This document shows, in pieces, positions 40,905-50,734 of a stretch of 64,000 nucleotides of DNA. Every line of letters begins with the position of its first letter. Position 1 is the stretch's first letter. Under the pieces are notes generated by a model. That model had not been told where the DNA came from. It saw only the letters and a program-made list of their open reading frames with translations, and ran no database searches. A program made the position numbers and the translations under genes. The stretch comes from Celerinatantimonas diazotrophica. GTDB lineage: Bacteria > Pseudomonadota > Gammaproteobacteria > Enterobacterales > Celerinatantimonadaceae. The DNA is taken from positions 310,001-374,000 of the forward strand of contig NZ_SMGD01000012.1 in NCBI RefSeq assembly GCF_004339545.1, written 5' to 3'.

Positions 40905-42950
40905 TCATTCATCATTTGGTTGTGGATGTGAGCGGATGCCTTCTAAAAGTGCTAGAAGTTCAAGGACGTCCGTATGACTAAATATCTCATCGATGTTCAA
41001 TGTTAGTTTCCGCCGCCAGTTTGGATAAGCTGTTTCCGTTCCCGGAATATTAACTGGTTGCGTCATGCCTAACCAATCTTCAGGCTGTAAGCCGAGCAGC
41101 GCACTTTGCGTTTTCGCTAAGAAAGCATGGACAAAATGATTGAGTTGGGATTCAGGCAACCGTGTGAGGTTAAACGTCTGCTTTATCGTTGTGATTAATT
41201 TCTGACAATCTAATGTTCGCTCATCATGAAGTTCGCTCAGAACTGTTGCGTCGGGATAGAGTCCCAGTTGCTTGCCAAGTTTTAGATCTAAATGCGCGAA
41301 AAACCCTTTTAGCGTTGGTAAATCGTGGGTCGATATAGTGGCAATCGATTGGTTTGGATAGTGCTCGGGCTGCATGAAATTGTGTTCTCGATCTTTTTCA
41401 AAATAGAGCACTTTATATGAGAATATACCTGCTGTTTTTAATTTCGTTACAATTGCTTGGGGGACGGTTCCTAGATCTTCACCAATGATCATACAACGAT
41501 GTCGCTGACTTTCTAACGCGAGGATCGCTAACATTGTATCGATCGGATAGTGCACATAGGTACCGTGTCTGGCATCTTCACCTTTGGGTAACCACCATAA
41601 GCGTAGTAACCCCATGACATGGTCGAGGCGAAGTGCGCCACAACCTTTCATATTGGCTCGGATCATTTCGATGAAAGGCTGAAAATGAAATTGTTTTAAC
41701 TTCTGAGGGTCAAGCGGCGGCAATTTCCAGTTTTGCCCAAGCGGTCCGAGAATATCCGGTGGCGCGCCTATTTCTGCATCCATGCAGTAATAGTGTCGTT
41801 CAGACCATGTTTGGGCGCCATGTCCAGTCACACCAACCGCGACATCTCGGTATAATCCGATGGGCATCTGGCAACGAATAGCTCTTTTTGCGCATTCTGC
41901 AAATTGAGTTGCGGCAAGCCACTGTAACCAACAATAAAATTGGATCAATCTAGGGTGACGGTGTTGAAAGGCCACGACCTCTGGGGCTTCGGGGGAGTGA
42001 TACGCGCTTGACCATTGTGACCAACCTTGAGCATTAGGGAATCTGTTGCGCAGGAAGCGATGTAAGGCGTCGAAAGTGCCTTGTCGATAAAGGCTGGTTC
42101 CGCCTTTATTAAGAAACTCAGCAAATTTTAGGCGCTCTGCTTTAAAATCAGGATGTCGCCTAAATTCACGAAAAGCGAGGTGCAAACCAATGAGTTTGAA
42201 TTTCGTCACCTGCGAATAATCGACCCAATTCATGTTTCGCAGTGACTCAAGTTGTTGCTGTATTTTATGCTGATGGAACCATTTTTGGGCCCACTTGCTG
42301 GTTTGAAATGCTAATACTTTGGGGACGGCAATATAGATAATATTGAGCCATTCTCTTGATGAAGGGCTATACGGGCTCGCTTGTTCCGGTGCTGCAGGGT
42401 AGAGGGCATGAATAGGGTTTAATCCAACAAAGGAAGCCCCTTGCTGAGCACAGCGAGTGATCCACTCTTTTAAATCATCAAAGTCACCTATTCCCCAGTT
42501 AGTTTGTGAGCGCAGCGTATAGAGTTGGATACAGCTTCCCCAAACTGCCGAGTGTTGAAGTTGTGGGGGAATAAAACAGCGCTGCGGAGCGCAGATAATC
42601 ATCATTGAGTAGCGTTGAATGCCATTCTCAAGTCGCAGTTGATGATAACCGAACGGGGTATTGGCTGGGAGTCGCCAGCTTTTTTGCCCGCTTTGCCAAA
42701 GCCCTTCTAATGGTTCTCCTGTTTCGGGGATAAATTTCCAGGAAGTTGGCATAAATCCTGTGGTTGGTGTTATTAAATCGTGACTGGGATAAAGAACAAC
42801 GGTATCAGTGAGGCCAGACGAGCTGGGCGAAGCCATTAATGTTGTAATATGTTTTACGATGTGAGGCGCGATGGTGATCTCTTCTCCTCGCGCATCGATA
42901 TAATGAGATGCAATAGGGGAATTCGTTTCCCCCGATTCTAGTGCGACCAT
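40905..42950 (-). CDS. malQ: 4-Alpha-glucanotransferase (amylomaltase)
   Basis: About 681 residues (E. coli 694) from the ATG at 42950; AGGGG overlapping the malP end is the ribosome site. It belongs to GH77. The nucleophile Asp is in ALRLDHVMGL, the acid/base Glu in IIGEDLGTVP, and the third Asp in STHDLPTLKGF. WGSCIQLYTLRSQTNWGIGDF is the family N-terminal signature. It disproportionates maltodextrins in the cytoplasm, feeding MalP. It is coupled to malP, with 4 bp between stop and start. Confidence 0.97.
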   Translation of the reverse strand: MVALESGETNSPIASHYIDARGEEITIAPHIVKHITTLMASPSSSGLTDTVVLYPSHDLITPTTGFMPTSWKFIPETGEPLEGLWQSGQKSWRLPANTPFGYHQLRLENGIQRYSMMIICAPQRCFIPPQLQHSAVWGSCIQLYTLRSQTNWGIGDFDDLKEWITRCAQQGASFVGLNPIHALYPAAPEQASPYSPSSREWLNIIYIAVPKVLAFQTSKWAQKWFHQHKIQQQLESLRNMNWVDYSQVTKFKLIGLHLAFREFRRHPDFKAERLKFAEFLNKGGTSLYRQGTFDALHRFLRNRFPNAQGWSQWSSAYHSPEAPEVVAFQHRHPRLIQFYCWLQWLAATQFAECAKRAIRCQMPIGLYRDVAVGVTGHGAQTWSERHYYCMDAEIGAPPDILGPLGQNWKLPPLDPQKLKQFHFQPFIEMIRANMKGCGALRLDHVMGLLRLWWLPKGEDARHGTYVHYPIDTMLAILALESQRHRCMIIGEDLGTVPQAIVTKLKTAGIFSYKVLYFEKDREHNFMQPEHYPNQSIATISTHDLPTLKGFFAHLDLKLGKQLGLYPDATVLSELHDERTLDCQKLITTIKQTFNLTRLPESQLNHFVHAFLAKTQSALLGLQPEDWLGMTQPVNIPGTETAYPNWRRKLTLNIDEIFSHTDVLELLALLEGIRSHPQPNDE

Positions 42951-42954
42951 CAAA

Positions 42955-45363
42955 TTACCCCTTTATCCGCTGAGCGTCAGATAACCAGATCCGTTGTTGG
43001 TAATCTCTGATGGCACGATCTGAGCTAAAAATGCCGCAGCGAGCGGTATTGATTGCGGCGGAACGGAACCAAGTTGTCGGATGTTGATAGCGAACGTCGA
43101 TTTTATTTTGGATGTCGAGATAACTGGCAAAATCGGCAAGCACTAAGTAAGGGTCCCCAGCGGTGGTGAGACTTTCCACTAAGGGCTTAAAGGCTTGTTT
43201 ATTGCCCTGAGCAAATGTCCCATCTTTGAGCAGGGTTAGAATATCTTGCAGTTGAGGATTATTAGCGAGGATCTGCTCAGGATGATATTCGTTTTGCCAG
43301 AGTTGTCGAGCCGACTCGACCGTTTGGCCAAAGATGAAAATATGCTCTGCTCCGACGTGGTCTAATATTTCGATATTAGCGCCATCTTGGGTGCCGACCG
43401 TTAAAGCGCCATTAAGTGCTAACTTCATATTGCCAGTTCCAGAAGCCTCTTTGCCTACCGTTGAGATCTGCTCAGAAAGGTCGGCTGCCGGAATGATTTT
43501 CTCGGCCAGAGAAACCCGATAATCAGGCATAAAGACGATTTGCAGTTGTTGGTTCACCGCTGGATCATGGTTAATGACCGCCGCAACTTGGTTGATGGCA
43601 TAAATAATATTTTTAGCTAAGTCATAGCCAGGAGCCGCTTTGGCCGCGAAGAGGAAAACCCGAGGAGGTAAATTGGGATCCGGATGGGTTTTGAGCTGTT
43701 GGTAAAGAGCTAATATATGGAGTAATTTTAAATGTTGACGCTTATATTCATGAAGGCGTTTAATTTGTACATCCAGCATCGCCTCTGGGTTGATCTCTAT
43801 CCCGGTTGTTTGGGCAATCAGAGCGGCTAGGTTGTTCTTATTGCTCTGTTTGACATCTTGATAGTCTTGGAGAAATGAGGCGTTATCAAGATGGTTTTCT
43901 AAGGATTGTAAATAAGACAGATCGTGTTGCCATTGTTCGCCAATGGTGTCATTGAGCAGTTCAGCCAGCTTTGGATTACACATCAATAACCAGCGTCGGG
44001 GCGTAATCCCATTGGTGACATTGGTAAATTTGGTGGGCCATAATTTGGCATATTCTGGGAATAATTCTTCGGTGACAAGACGTGAATGCAGCTTGGCGAC
44101 CCCATTGACGGCATAACTGCCGATCACGGAAAGATTCGCCATTCGAATCTTTCCGTGACCTTTGATTAATAGTGCGTTGCTGGTTTTGTAATGTTGTTTA
44201 TCGGGGTGATTTTTAAGAGTGGCAGAAAACCAAGCATCAATTTGCTCAATCAATTGATAATGACGAGGTAGCAACCGTTTGAAAAGGTGTAAATCCCAGC
44301 ATTCGAGTGCTTCAGGCATTAAAGTGTGGTTTGTATAGGCAAATAATTGTTGGGTGAGTTGCCAGGCATCCGCCCATTCCCATTGGTACAGGTCTACGAG
44401 TTGACGGAGTAATTCAACAATCGCAATGGCAGGGTGGGTATCATTCAGTTGAATGACTTCGTATTTTGGAAGCTCTGCTAGCGGTCTGCCTGCTTGACGG
44501 TGGTGATAAATAATATCAGTGATTGCACAGGTGCATTGAAAGTATTGCTGCATCAAACGGAGTCGTTTTCCGGCAGCATGGTTATCATTGGGATAGAGAA
44601 CTTTGGTGATTTTTTCAGCTTCGATTGCATTGCTTTCGGCGTTGGCATAATGTCCTAAATTAAAAGCTTTAAGATTAAATGGATGGGGGTGACTGGCGTG
44701 CCATAAGCGCAGTGGTTGTTGGTGATGATTGCGGTAGCCGATAATCGCAATGTCGTGAGCTTTCCCAATCACCTGAAAGTCAGGAATCCATTGAAGGATG
44801 CCGTTCTTCGAATGAACCTGGCCCCCAAAACCAACTTCTACTGCAGGAATAGGGCTTTGACAAAACCATGGATAATGATCCCTGTCCCAGTCATCGGCCG
44901 ATTCAGTTTGTTGACCTTGAGTAAATGATTGTCGGAATAATCCATATTGATAGTTCAGCCCATAGCCTGTTGCGGGTTGTTCGATGCTTGCCATCGAATC
45001 CAAAAAGCAAGCTGCAAGACGGCCTAATCCACCATTTCCCAACGCCGGATCATGCTCACATTCTAAAAGATCGACGAGTTGTACATCATATTCTTGGAGT
45101 TTGTTCCGAATAGATTCGGTCCATCCTAGATTCTGGAGGTTATTCAGTGTGAGTCGACCAAGTAGAAATTCCATGGAAAGATAATTGACGTGGCGAGATG
45201 CAAAAGCCTTTTTTGGGGACGTTTTAGGCAGTTGATCCTGAATCGCAAGACATACGGCTTGCCAGAGTGGCTGCTGTGATGTTGTTGGGTTGTGATATCC
45301 CAAATGGTTTAAATAGTTTACTAATGAGTTTCGAAATTTTTCACTGTTAAAAGGCTGTCCCAT
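42955..45363 (-). CDS. malP: Maltodextrin phosphorylase
   Basis: About 802 residues (E. coli 797). The ATG at 45363 (MGQPF) fits homologues better than the one at 45378. GT35 motifs include RHVNYLSMEFLLGRL, DPALGNGGLGRLAACFLDS and VIQLNDTHPAIAI. The PLP-lysine motif is EASGTGNMKLALNGALTVGT. It releases glucose-1-phosphate from maltodextrins. It is first in malPQ and divergent from malT, as in E. coli. Confidence 0.97.
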   Translation of the reverse strand: MGQPFNSEKFRNSLVNYLNHLGYHNPTTSQQPLWQAVCLAIQDQLPKTSPKKAFASRHVNYLSMEFLLGRLTLNNLQNLGWTESIRNKLQEYDVQLVDLLECEHDPALGNGGLGRLAACFLDSMASIEQPATGYGLNYQYGLFRQSFTQGQQTESADDWDRDHYPWFCQSPIPAVEVGFGGQVHSKNGILQWIPDFQVIGKAHDIAIIGYRNHHQQPLRLWHASHPHPFNLKAFNLGHYANAESNAIEAEKITKVLYPNDNHAAGKRLRLMQQYFQCTCAITDIIYHHRQAGRPLAELPKYEVIQLNDTHPAIAIVELLRQLVDLYQWEWADAWQLTQQLFAYTNHTLMPEALECWDLHLFKRLLPRHYQLIEQIDAWFSATLKNHPDKQHYKTSNALLIKGHGKIRMANLSVIGSYAVNGVAKLHSRLVTEELFPEYAKLWPTKFTNVTNGITPRRWLLMCNPKLAELLNDTIGEQWQHDLSYLQSLENHLDNASFLQDYQDVKQSNKNNLAALIAQTTGIEINPEAMLDVQIKRLHEYKRQHLKLLHILALYQQLKTHPDPNLPPRVFLFAAKAAPGYDLAKNIIYAINQVAAVINHDPAVNQQLQIVFMPDYRVSLAEKIIPAADLSEQISTVGKEASGTGNMKLALNGALTVGTQDGANIEILDHVGAEHIFIFGQTVESARQLWQNEYHPEQILANNPQLQDILTLLKDGTFAQGNKQAFKPLVESLTTAGDPYLVLADFASYLDIQNKIDVRYQHPTTWFRSAAINTARCGIFSSDRAIRDYQQRIWLSDAQRIKG

Positions 45364-45459
45364 AGCTAAGGTTCCCATTAGGTTGATTTTAGTTGTCAGG
45401 CTTTCTAGACATGGTTGATATACATATAGATATGCTGGAGTTTTTGGGCGAACGGGACA

Positions 45460-45489
45460 TCATCCGCGATATAGAAAATTAACGGAGGA
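45460..45489. promoter_or_regulatory. malP-malT divergent region with MalT-box-like motifs
   Basis: TCATCC (45460) and GGAGGA (45484) lie in the 290-bp region between malP and malT, and match the GGATGA/GGAGGA MalT-box core. The E. coli malPp control region has similar placement. Confidence 0.5.
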
Positions 45490-45653
45490 TAGAAAAGGCG
45501 TAGGAATAAGTGTGAAACACGCCGCTAAATAGCGATAAATTTGTGCAAAAAATAGCATGAATTGTTACAAACGATCATGCTTTCGAACCGTTGTCTAACT
45601 ATCGGCATAGAATTAAATGATTCCGGAAGTTCATAAGGGAAGATGAAATCAAT

Positions 45654-48371
45654 ATGTTATTACCTGGCAAACTGAGTCGTCCAAGGCAGTTAAAAAATGT
45701 GGTTACAAGAGCGCGAGTTTTAAAAATGCTCGCGGGGGCTGAACATTATCGACTCGTGTTATTGACTAGCCCAGCAGGTTACGGCAAAACAACGATGATG
45801 ACTCAATGGGCTGAACAGGTCGAATGCGTTGGCTGGCTGTCACTTGATGAGCAAGATAATTCGATTGAGCAATTTGCAGCCTACTTGGTGGAATCGGTGC
45901 AACTGGCTACGGATCATTTTTGTCAGCGAAGTTCGGTGATGGCTAATAAAAGACAATATGCTAGTTTGACGGCGCTGATTAGTCAGTTACTGGTGGAACT
46001 TTCTCAATGGCCCGAGCATTTATACTTGGTGCTGGATGATTATCATCAAATTTTAAATTCAGATATTCACAAGGCTATGCGTTTTTTCATTCAGAATTTA
46101 TCTGAAAACATAACCTTAGTATTGTTATCTCGCACAATTCCAACACTGGGTATTGCGAAGCTGCGTATTACCGAGCAATTACTTGAAATTGGGAGTCAGC
46201 AGTTAGCATTTGATCATGAAGAGACACACCAATTTTTTTCCTGTCGTTTGCCCGTTGCCATCACCAAAGAGCGCAGTGATCAGTTGTGCGATGATGTTGC
46301 CGGTTGGGTGACCGCCTTACAGCTTTTAGTCATTTCCTCAGGAGGCCAGAAGCAGGAAAGATTGCAGCTCAATAGTCAGGGACTCATCGGGATCAATGCA
46401 GCTCATCTGCAAGATTATTTATTAGATGAAGTCATTAATCGAACCGATCCTAAAACCCGTGATTTTTTGCTGCGTTGTGGACTGCTTCGTTCAATGTCCC
46501 CCGAACTAATTGAAGCGGTAACCGGAGAACCTCATTCTCAGCAACGCCTTGAGGAGATTGAACAGCAAGGTCTATTTGTCCAGCGTTTAGATGATTCAGG
46601 TCAATGGTTTTGTTTTCATCCGCTTTTCGCGAGTTTTCTGCGTCGACGGTGTCAGCTAGAGAGGGCTGATCAGTTAGCGAAGCTCCATCGTGATGCAGCC
46701 AATGGATGGCTGAGTTTAGGTTATCCAAATGAAGCGATTGCTCATGTTCTAGAAAGTGGTGATACCCAATTACTGATGTCAATTTTAAATGAGTATGGGT
46801 GGGCGCTCTTCAACCGCAGTGAATTAATGTTACTGGACCAGTGTTTTAAGCATTTTCAAACTGCCGAACTTGTTAACTATCCTCATCTGTTGTTACTCAG
46901 AGCTTGGCTCGCTCAGAGTCAACATCGCATCGATGAAGCCGCAACTTTATTAACACAGGCCCAGAGTGCACTTGAGACAAATCACGTGGAAATCAATAGT
47001 GAACTGCACGCTGAGTTTTGTGTGTTGAGGGCGCAAGTGGCGATTAATAATGGTGATTTAGCAAAAGCTGAAGAATATGCCCGTTACTCTCAAGAGCATT
47101 TATCGGCGTCCAACTATTATGCTCGAATTGTGGCACTTTCCGTGATTGGCGAAGTTTGGCATTGCCGCGCCCAACTCGAGCAAGGATTAAAAGCAATGAT
47201 ACAGTGTGAAGCGATGGCGATGCAGCATCAGGTGTTTCACTACGCGTTATGGTCATTGCTCCAACAGAGTGAAATTTTGATTGCGCAAGGGGCGTTACAA
47301 GCGGCTTATGAAGTTCAGGACCGGGCTTTTAATCTGGTTGAATCTGAGCACTTACAACAGCTTCCGATGCATGAGTTTTTATTGCGACTTCGCTCGCAGT
47401 TGCTCTGGGCTTGGGGGCGAGTAGATGAAGCTGAACAGGCAGCACGCAAAGGCCTTGAAGTATTAGCGCACTGTTCTGCACATCAACAATTACAATGTTT
47501 AGCGATGTTGGCTAAATGTGATTTGGTTCGCGGTAACTTAGATAATGCCAGACAGCATCTGACGCGTTGTGAAAATCTCTTAAGTCATCACTATGAACAT
47601 ATTGATTGGGTTATTAATGCCAATAAGCCTCGGGTGATCTACTGGCAGATGACAAAGGATAAACAGGCAGCATTACAATGGTTGGATTTAACGGTTAAAC
47701 CAGAGGGAGCCGAAAATCATTTTCTGCAGAGTCAGTGGCGAAATATTGCGCGAGCCCAGATCATTGTCGGGCAGTATGAACAGGCTGAACAAACACTACA
47801 ATTGCTCAATGAGAATGCTAAACAATTTAATTTAATTAGTGATCTCAATAGAAATTACCTAATTTTAAATAGTCTTTATTGGCATACTCAGCAGCCGTAT
47901 AAAGCACAACAGGCACTAATTGAGGCCCTTCGCCTCGCGACTCGGACCGGATTCATTAGCCATTTTGTGATTGAAGGCGAAATATTAGCGCAACAACTGC
48001 GTCAATTATTGCAATTAGAAGTGCTGAATGAGCTTGAGATGCACCGGGCTCGTTCAATACTGCGACAAATCGCTCAGCATGACAAACATAAGGTCGCTCA
48101 CTTTGATGAGCAATTTGTGCAACAGTTACTCACGATGCCGGATGTGCCCGAATTGATCAAAGTGAGTCCGTTAACGTCTCGGGAGTGGCAGGTTTTAGGG
48201 CTGATCTATTCGGGTTTTAGCAATGAGCAGATCGCCGATGAACTCGATGTCGCAGCGACAACTATTAAGACTCATATCCGCAATTTGTATCAGAAGCTGG
48301 GGATCAGCCATCGTCGCGAAGCCATTCATCAAGCCGAAATATTTTTAGCAATGATGGGATATTCTAATTAG
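45654..48371 (+). CDS. malT: Maltose regulon activator MalT
   Basis: 905 residues (E. coli 901). The start LLPGKLSRP matches E. coli LIPSKLSRP. It is a STAND ATPase with Walker A TSPAGYGKTTMMTQW near residue 38 and VLDDYHQI as Walker B. A helical repeat domain that binds maltotriose follows, and then a LuxR-type helix-turn-helix (LTSREWQVLGLIYSGFSNEQIADELDVAATTIKTHIRNLYQKLG, near residue 845). It activates mal promoters when bound to ATP and maltotriose. It is surrounded here by nearly its whole expected regulon. Confidence 0.98.
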   Translation: MLLPGKLSRPRQLKNVVTRARVLKMLAGAEHYRLVLLTSPAGYGKTTMMTQWAEQVECVGWLSLDEQDNSIEQFAAYLVESVQLATDHFCQRSSVMANKRQYASLTALISQLLVELSQWPEHLYLVLDDYHQILNSDIHKAMRFFIQNLSENITLVLLSRTIPTLGIAKLRITEQLLEIGSQQLAFDHEETHQFFSCRLPVAITKERSDQLCDDVAGWVTALQLLVISSGGQKQERLQLNSQGLIGINAAHLQDYLLDEVINRTDPKTRDFLLRCGLLRSMSPELIEAVTGEPHSQQRLEEIEQQGLFVQRLDDSGQWFCFHPLFASFLRRRCQLERADQLAKLHRDAANGWLSLGYPNEAIAHVLESGDTQLLMSILNEYGWALFNRSELMLLDQCFKHFQTAELVNYPHLLLLRAWLAQSQHRIDEAATLLTQAQSALETNHVEINSELHAEFCVLRAQVAINNGDLAKAEEYARYSQEHLSASNYYARIVALSVIGEVWHCRAQLEQGLKAMIQCEAMAMQHQVFHYALWSLLQQSEILIAQGALQAAYEVQDRAFNLVESEHLQQLPMHEFLLRLRSQLLWAWGRVDEAEQAARKGLEVLAHCSAHQQLQCLAMLAKCDLVRGNLDNARQHLTRCENLLSHHYEHIDWVINANKPRVIYWQMTKDKQAALQWLDLTVKPEGAENHFLQSQWRNIARAQIIVGQYEQAEQTLQLLNENAKQFNLISDLNRNYLILNSLYWHTQQPYKAQQALIEALRLATRTGFISHFVIEGEILAQQLRQLLQLEVLNELEMHRARSILRQIAQHDKHKVAHFDEQFVQQLLTMPDVPELIKVSPLTSREWQVLGLIYSGFSNEQIADELDVAATTIKTHIRNLYQKLGISHRREAIHQAEIFLAMMGYSN

Positions 48372-48375
48372 CGAC

Positions 48376-48418
48376 TCATCCTTGGCTCTACGCCTGAAAA
48401 ATAATGACTTAAGGATGG
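48376..48418. promoter_or_regulatory. MalT-box-like motifs before the GH13 gene
   Basis: TCATCC (48376) and GGATGG (48413) flank a CATCCTT / AAGGATG inverted repeat in the malT-amylase gap. They suggest MalT control of the amylase or a weak hairpin after malT. Confidence 0.4.
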
Positions 48419-48479
48419 GGTTTTATAAGCTGAAATGGCAATAATGAAATGAGCAAATCTATGCAAGGGAGCGGCGGTG

Positions 48480-50486
48480 ATGTTCTATTTCAAACGTTAT
48501 TGGCAATTAGTGATTGTCGTGATGAGCCTCATGTGTAGTCAGATAGCGTTAGCCACTGATATTCCCTGTCCTGCTGAGCTAGCCGCCAAAACGAACCAAT
48601 TACGGATCTATCAGATCATGGTCGAGAGCTTTGTTGATGGTGATCCGAGTATTGGTTATCAAGATGGCTATGGAACGAGTTCGCATGGTGGGGACTTACA
48701 AGGGGTGATCGATTCATTAGACTATATTAAGTCATTGGGAATGAACGCAATTTGGTTAACGCCTATTTTCGACTCCAAACCTATTCCTAATCAAACCAGA
48801 GCAATGACTCGTCTTGATGCAACCGGGTATTATGCGAGCGATTATTTTAAGATTGATCCCCATTTTGGCACACTGGCTAAAGCAAAAGAGTTAGTTGAGA
48901 AGGCTCATAAGAAAGGTCTTTATGTGTTTTTGGATGGTGTTTTTGGGCACCATAAATCCAATATAGTGCCATCTCCCGAAGGCCGATTACCCATAGGACC
49001 TGCCGAGCATGTCAGTTATCCGCAAAGCCTCCCGTTTTATGAAGAAGTGATAAGGTATTGGACTCAAACGTTAAAAATTGATGGATGGCGGCTTGATCAG
49101 GCTTATCAAGTCCCTCTTTCATCATGGGTTAAGTTGCGTCAGACGGTCCGCGCTGCGAGTCAGTCACAGACCTATATCAATGATAAAGGACAGCAAGTTC
49201 ACCCATTGGGGTATATGGTTGGCGAAGACTGGTCTCAGAGTCAGCAGCAGATCACTAAACAAGTTTATGGAAATAGACATCAAGTGGGAATGTGTTCGGC
49301 GTTTGCTTTCCCGCTTCGCTATCGCTTGGTTGAGGCTTTTGCGGTAGATGAGAATGGTGTCAGCCATAAGGGCGGAAAATGGTTGGCGCAAGGCCTTGCT
49401 CTACAACATCTTCTCTACCCGAAATACGCGCAGCCTAATTTAATGATAGGCAATCACGATCTAGTTCGATTTGGTGATCTGCTTCAACGGGGACGCATTG
49501 CCGATCCAGACGAGCCTATGTATTGGCAACGGCATCGGGCTGCACTGACATTTTTGGGGTCGTATAGCGGGCCGATTACGCTTTACTATGGTGAAGAGAT
49601 AGGTTCTGAAGTACCAGATTTTGAAGATAAGGTGCCTTCAAGTATTTGTGCCGACCAGGGGTTGTGTGATGATCATGTGGCCCGGAGTCCAGCCGTTATT
49701 TCCGGTGTTAATGGAACGCTTTCGAATCATCAGCAAGCATTGCACAATTTCGTGACAAAGTTGATGCATATCCGTAGCCAGCATCCCGCCTTATATAACG
49801 GCAAACGAATCAATATTCGAGCTGATCCTTTCGTTTTTATTGACTATAAATACCAGCATAATGATGTGGTGTTGTATGTGCAGAGTATGGTGACGACGCA
49901 TCAGGATATTACTTTGAGCCAAAGCGAAATTGCCTCAAAAGGTGCCTTGCAGGATTTGCTCAAACACACACTCATTCGGCCTGATCAAAAAGGGGATTAT
50001 CATCTGCCACTTGCCGGTTTTCAATCGCGTGTTTTACAGGTCATGCACCCTACTGGCCAACTCCCGGTGGTTGTTCATCAGCTGCATTCGCTGCATTATC
50101 AAGGTGTGATGGGACGGTGTGATAATCCGGATATAGCCGCAGACTCGAAAGGAGAACCACTTTACTTAGTGGGGAATTTCCCAGATAGTCAATGGAAATT
50201 TAACCAAGCTCGCCAATTTCATAATAAAGGCAAAGGGTTATACCAACTTGTTTTTACTGAAAAAAAAGGAAGTTATCACTTTCAATTTGCAACGCCAGGA
50301 TGGCATCATCAATATACCCTCAAAGAGCTGAGTTTATCCCCTGGTGTTGCAGGCAAGGTTAAACTGGGGGGTTACGGCCAAGATACGGTCGCTGTGATCC
50401 CTAAAGATGGTCGCTATGTCTGGAGCCTGAAGTTTAACCCAAATACTCAAGAAAAAGTGGCAGTTTTGGCTCAATGTCCTGAATAA
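48480..50486 (+). CDS. Exported GH13 alpha-amylase-family enzyme with C-terminal starch-binding-like domain
   Basis: About 668 residues. The ATG at 48480 follows GGGAG; a GTG one codon earlier is less likely. A signal peptide ends near residue 26 (QIALA). The GH13 barrel has MNAIWLTPIFDS, the nucleophile Asp in IDGWRLDQAYQ, the general acid Glu in YMVGEDWS, and IGNHDLVRFGD. A C-terminal stretch (about residues 550-665; LYLVGNFPDSQWKFNQ ... YQLVFTEKKGSYHFQFA) resembles a starch-binding/CBM48-like module. It probably trims maltodextrins in the periplasm, like MalS, though it is not clearly MalS. Confidence 0.88.
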   Translation: MFYFKRYWQLVIVVMSLMCSQIALATDIPCPAELAAKTNQLRIYQIMVESFVDGDPSIGYQDGYGTSSHGGDLQGVIDSLDYIKSLGMNAIWLTPIFDSKPIPNQTRAMTRLDATGYYASDYFKIDPHFGTLAKAKELVEKAHKKGLYVFLDGVFGHHKSNIVPSPEGRLPIGPAEHVSYPQSLPFYEEVIRYWTQTLKIDGWRLDQAYQVPLSSWVKLRQTVRAASQSQTYINDKGQQVHPLGYMVGEDWSQSQQQITKQVYGNRHQVGMCSAFAFPLRYRLVEAFAVDENGVSHKGGKWLAQGLALQHLLYPKYAQPNLMIGNHDLVRFGDLLQRGRIADPDEPMYWQRHRAALTFLGSYSGPITLYYGEEIGSEVPDFEDKVPSSICADQGLCDDHVARSPAVISGVNGTLSNHQQALHNFVTKLMHIRSQHPALYNGKRINIRADPFVFIDYKYQHNDVVLYVQSMVTTHQDITLSQSEIASKGALQDLLKHTLIRPDQKGDYHLPLAGFQSRVLQVMHPTGQLPVVVHQLHSLHYQGVMGRCDNPDIAADSKGEPLYLVGNFPDSQWKFNQARQFHNKGKGLYQLVFTEKKGSYHFQFATPGWHHQYTLKELSLSPGVAGKVKLGGYGQDTVAVIPKDGRYVWSLKFNPNTQEKVAVLAQCPE

Positions 50487-50644
50487 CCGTCACGGGTGAG
50501 GATAATGACTGTTTATTCATTATAGGATATCCAAGCAACTGTTGCTTGAGTGTATGAGTAGGGCGTGCTTTTGCTCCTATACGGTTTGGTATATAAAAAA
50601 TATTTTATAAATCAACTCAATAAATCATTTTAAAAATATTTAAT

Positions 50645-50673
50645 TAAGAGCCTATCGCTATTAGATAGGCTCT
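50645..50673 (+). terminator. Hairpin upstream of sotB
   Basis: AAGAGCCTATC and GATAGGCTCTT form a perfect 11-bp stem with a 7-nt loop. It lies 159 bp past the amylase stop and 62 bp before sotB, so it could end the former or attenuate the latter. Confidence 0.6.
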
Positions 50674-50734
50674 TCTATATGATCTTGATCACATTTATAG
50701 ATATCCTGTAATACTTGAGCTTGGGGCAGAATTA

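Noticed and set aside
48480-50486. Naming the amylase malS
   Set aside because: The GH13 motifs and export signal fit, but the domain order and C-terminal module do not clearly match MalS.
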